Positions 59,821-64,000 of a stretch of DNA of 64,000 bases are shown here, in pieces. Position 1 is the first letter of the stretch. Each line of letters opens with the position of its first letter. The notes beneath the pieces were generated by a model. It worked only from the letters and a program-made list of their open reading frames with translations. It had not been told where the DNA came from and did no database searches. Origin of the DNA: Gymnorhina tibicen (Eukaryota; Chordata; Aves; Passeriformes; Artamidae); the NCBI GenBank assembly GCA_013399875.1, contig VXAZ01000446.1:654706-718705 (forward strand). The letters run 5' to 3'. Made by a program: the position numbers and the translations under genes.

Positions 59821-60723
59821 CTCTATATGCAGAAGTCTTACCACATTCATGCTTTTCTGATGCCAGTGAAATCCCACATATAGCACTGTGGCAGAATAAA
59901 AGCCCAGAGGAAAATGAAAGTCACTGTCTTATTTGCTGCTCCAGAACAGGAAGACTGGCCTAGGAACTGGCAGCACCCAGCAGTGGAGAGGGGCCTGTGT
60001 GCTCTCCAAATTGCAGCCCAGAAGGGCAGGATCAGGTGCTTTTTTCCGTTCCATGTGGCCTGAGGCAACACAGAGAGGGACAGAATCTGGGTAATGATGC
60101 CAGGATGTGAATTCCTAATGTGAAGGGGAGACAGAAAACTGATGTCAGCAGTTTCATCCCAAACTTCCATCCTTGCATGGGTATTTCATCAGGAACGAAC
60201 CAGTCACAATTAATGAGGGATAACACCATGTGAATCCTACACCGTGGTGCTGCTGCCTAAACAAGAACCTTGTTACCTCCAAGCACTGCAGAGGACTTGC
60301 TGGTAGACCTGGCAGAGAGATAGCAAAGCCATGGTCCCCTGGGAGAGGCAGCAGGAGGGACCAGACCAGTCTCACAGACACCAGGATAAATCTTAGCACC
60401 TGCTAATCTTGCTGTGAACTGACATTAAGAACAAGAATGCTCCCATGGTGCTGGCGTCTCTCATCTCTAGGAGAGGGTGAGTCTTTCCCTATGCAGCCGA
60501 TTTACAGGGAGCCCCCAGGCACTAGAAGAACAGACCACCTCCTGCTTGCACTGGGGCACCACAAGAGACAGGAGAGGGGGAAAAGAGAAGAAAAGCTGAT
60601 ACCCAGTCCTAAGAGAGAGAGGGATTCATGAGGCTGGTACACAGCCCATCTACCTTTGCTTGCCAGGACCACTCCTCCCGTTTCTCTGTTTTATCTGTCA
60701 GAAGCAGATTTCCTGTTAACAGG

Positions 60724-60775
60724 AATTGAACAGTTAAAGACTGTTTCCTAATTGAACAGTTAAAGACTGATTCCT
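60724..60775. repeat. 26-bp tandem duplication
   Basis: Two adjacent 26-bp units (60724-60749, 60750-60775) begin AATTGAACAGTTAAAGACTG and differ at one base. Confidence 0.95.
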
Positions 60776-63700
60776 AAACTGAAGCAGATAAGAGGGAATC
60801 TTCAGGGAATTTCAAGACTTTTAAAGTCCAAAATATAAAAGTGAACACTCCTTGCTTTGGGCGGAACCATATATTTTCAAAAGTTCCCCTAAAAACAAAG
60901 AGTAAATGTACTTTTGCTGGAATGATCAAGATCCTACAGCATCTTTAAATCAAAGATTTCTTTGATTCATGATTTCTCAGTGGTAATTATTCTCTGTAGA
61001 AAAGACCGAGCTTCTATAATGAGATAATTCTGAGCATAAAAGATAATCTTTTCATATAGCAGATACCAGTATTTATCACAGTAGTGCTCTGGAGATAAAC
61101 ATGACCCCTCCACTCCAAGTCCAGATGGGGCTCTAGCAAAGCATGGGATACAAGAAGGCTCCACAGAGGATTAAATTTTAAACAAGGATCCCCAGGGGAT
61201 GAAGCCCTGGCATAGCAAACTCCTACCCCTGTACACATTTTGAGCTTACCTTCTAAAAACGCACACACAAATAAATGGAAAGCAGAATAGCAGAGATTTT
61301 AGACTCTCTCCAGCACGGAGTGAAGGCCTCTAGGTGCTGGAAGCACTAATGAGAAGCAGAGCTGCTGCAGGATTGCGCACATGCTCACAGCGGTTTGGAA
61401 CCCGCAGCCTGATAAGAAAAACCCAAAATGATTTTGTGACGAGGGTAATTCCACTGAGTTTAACTGAAACAGCATAAGAAAACTGAGAGGAAGAGCAGCT
61501 CTGCCTGATTAAATAGAGCTCTAAGTATCAGATCAACAGAATAAATACCCACCAGCTCATCACAACTAAGGGAAGATGCTGCTTGCTAACCTATTTGGAG
61601 AAATGGGATTTGTATGCAAAATATCCCCTTGGCTCTTCACATACACGATTGATTTTTCCCAGATAGTATCCTATGTGTCCGCTTTTAATTTTTTCCCCAT
61701 TCACAAAGTGTTTGAGTCAGTCCAGTTCAGTGTAATGAGAACTTTAGATCACAAGATTCATCTAATTATGACATTCCCATCCTCAAAAACATGGTTACAG
61801 AGTAGATACCGGGCCTTTTAAGAGCGGAGATGTTAATAGTGGCCAAAGTTCCCCCAAGATGAAAAAGAGCAGTTTAAAACATTGACTTCATTATTCTTAA
61901 TAACCATCCTTGCCACTGTTTCAGTAATTCTCACTGGCTTTTGACAGCTGGGAACTCATGCAAAGCACTGTGTATTCCAGTACTTGTTCATCCAATTTTT
62001 TGGCTGAACTGAGCCACTGAGAAGTGGGACTCTCCCAAACATGAATTGAGGCAGGCACGTCATCAGGATTAGGGAACGGGTTCCTTCTACCTCCGAGCAC
62101 AGTTGCACACACAGATAGCACTCCTCAGGTCTGCCATCCAACCCCAGGCATGTGGACACCTCAGATGACTCACTGCCACCCAGGCAGGGCCGAGAGGAAA
62201 GTCCTCATGGACAAGAAGACATGAGAAAGATGGACTTGCTAACCAACAAACATGGAAAGAGTTCCCATGAATTTTCCTTTTAATTATATGTGCCTTTTAT
62301 CTTGCACATTGTACATGGTTTGCTAAGATTGTGCTTTTGGGAGGTTTTGCCCAAACCTTTCTTTTGAAAACAAAGGCTTTCTGCTTTTCTTTTGCCAATA
62401 AAGGGGTACCATTAGTTCAGTGCTATTGAAGAGCTGGGCAGAAACAAACAACATGCAGCAGCAATGCAGGAGGAAGAGGGGGAAGAAAAATAAATATTTC
62501 TTAAAAGCAAAAAAATTGTTTGAAGGGGATACTTTCTAAGCAGGAAAGCAGTAGCTTTGAAGCAAATTTTAAAATGTATTGTGAGGACAATCTTCTGTGA
62601 AAAAATAATAATCTGACTACCCACTTTTTTAGGAAGAAACAGACAGTTAAACTGCTTTCATATATGAATAACACTTACATACTCCCACAGTAATGAACAT
62701 GACTGAAGCTGCCAAGTAAAAAGAAAAATCAGGAAATTCCAGAATTAATGCTCATGTCAACAGTTTGTGTGGACACATGACGAGACAGTCTTTTAAGCAC
62801 TAAACAAGCTGCACACAGGACCATCCTTACTTAGTGCAATGGATGGATGATTCTCACTTAATCAAAACCTATCCTGAGTTTTGTTTTCTCCTTAGCAAGT
62901 GACCCCATCCCTCATTTCTGACTTACTGCCCAAGCCCTGCTCTGAAAACTGAGGTGCCTGTGTTTGCTATGGGCTCTTCCAGATTGCTCGTCACTGCAGC
63001 CTTGACTTTTTCAAGCACTGTCAGAGCATTTATGTTTACAACAGCATTATGAGGGGAGGGCTGACTCAGCTCCATTTTAGACACAAGAAAAATCCATGCC
63101 AAAACGTAACTGCTAAGTTTATGTGCCCATCTGAGGATGCCTGGCTTTCTGGGGTAAAACAGCATCAGGCTGTCATACCTTTCAAAGTATGGAGGCCAAC
63201 ATCTTGGATGGCTTTAGCCATCAGATTGACCTGTCAGATTCAGCTGCCTCCCTTAAAACTTCTGGGGTTTGCTCATTAACTGCCTACAGCAGAATTTCTC
63301 TCATAAGAGTTTGTCTTTGCCATTGTCTTGTGCAATTCCAGAGAGGATGGAGAAGACAGGTATGTCTCAGGGTGAGATAGCAGGTACTCTGTGAATGCCA
63401 TCAGCAGATTGGCTTTGCCTGGATGTTTTTCCCTTTAAAACAGCAAAAGCCAGACAAGGTGAAGCCAATCCCCGCTGATTTGTCCAGGAGAGGATGCAGG
63501 AGAGGGCTACCAACTTCTGCCCCTGCACTCCACAGCCTGTCCTTATATTCCCATCCTGGAAGCTCTCTCTGCACCTCTCTTATATTATCTGGGTTGTGGA
63601 ACTATGGAGTTAATTCTGAAAACAACACCTGAAAGTCCTGTAAGTACCTTGAGGTATATGCCCACTCTTAGTGTAATTCTGCGTATGAATCTCTCCCCAG

Positions 63701-64000
63701 GCATTATCCTACTGATGTCCTGAAGGCATCATTATATTCCTGAAACCAAAGCAGCTGCACGTGGGAGGAAAATATAGACATAAAGTTCATCAGAACTCCA
63801 TATGTCCGTAAAAGGTAAATAATCGCAGAAGTAAATCACTGCAAGGTAAGTCCTTCATTATTTAGAGCTAAACAGCAGTAGCAGCATTACAGATGCAGAG
63901 CAATATTTTGTTAACCACTCAGCCTGGGAACACTTACACAGTAAGATATTATTCTGCACAAGAAGAGAAGGCAAAATGTATATTGTGATGCTTAGAAACA

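Larger units (their letters stand above)
43712..64000 (-). other. IKZF2: IKZF2 intron (upstream part extends past window)
   Basis: More than 20 kb without a recognisable exon. I looked on the minus strand for the exon encoding fingers 2-3 (linkers of HTGERPF or HSGEKPF type, paired Cys/His) and found none. The intron holds CR1 copies at 48424-48895 and 56928-57040, older CR1- and MIR-like fossils, a tetranucleotide microsatellite and two short tandem duplications. Confidence 0.8.

Noticed and set aside
43712..64000. Search for the IKZF2 exon encoding fingers 2-3
   Set aside because: No segment with paired Cys/His codons or the conserved finger linkers was found on the minus strand, so the exon is placed outside the window.
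1..64000. CRISPR arrays, tRNA or rRNA genes, intact retroviral or LTR elements
   Set aside because: None seen; the window is vertebrate nuclear DNA, and the repeats are CR1, MIR-like or simple.

Overview
The window looks like nuclear DNA from a bird. It carries vertebrate exon-intron structure, several CR1 retrotransposon copies with the avian 3' tail (repeats of ATTCTATG type), old MIR-like and turtle-type CR1 fossils, GC-rich islets, and an assembly gap beside a long C homopolymer, a common failure point in avian short-read assemblies. The species cannot be fixed from the sequence.

The one gene that can be named is IKZF2 (Helios, an Ikaros-family zinc-finger transcription factor), on the minus strand and incomplete at its 5' side. 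Three coding exons are present in transcription order: 43711-43574 (zinc finger 4), 35916-35773 (linker) and 30773-30049 (regulatory region, the two C-terminal dimerisation fingers and the stop codon). All splice sites are canonical, and every junction seen splits a codon after its first base. A long 3' UTR probably runs from 30048 to about 20661, where minus-strand AATAAA signals cluster. The exons for the N-terminus and fingers 1-3 were not found and should lie beyond base 64000, so everything from 43712 to the end is intron.

Bases 1-20660 lie downstream of IKZF2. No known gene was recognised there. They hold three CpG-rich islets (about 6950-7100, 8874-9440 and 11760-12060), one CR1 copy, a 21-bp triplication and a paired AP-1 motif. 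The most unusual signal is a possible unannotated minus-strand transcript at 1645-3075: four putative exons with good splice sites whose phases are compatible with one continuous open frame. Evidence for transcription is moderate and evidence for coding is weak.

The introns contain CR1 copies, MIR-like fossils and short tandem duplications. Two CR1 copies in opposite orientation flank the finger-4 exon, which has a length divisible by three. That arrangement could favour exon skipping or exon circularisation.
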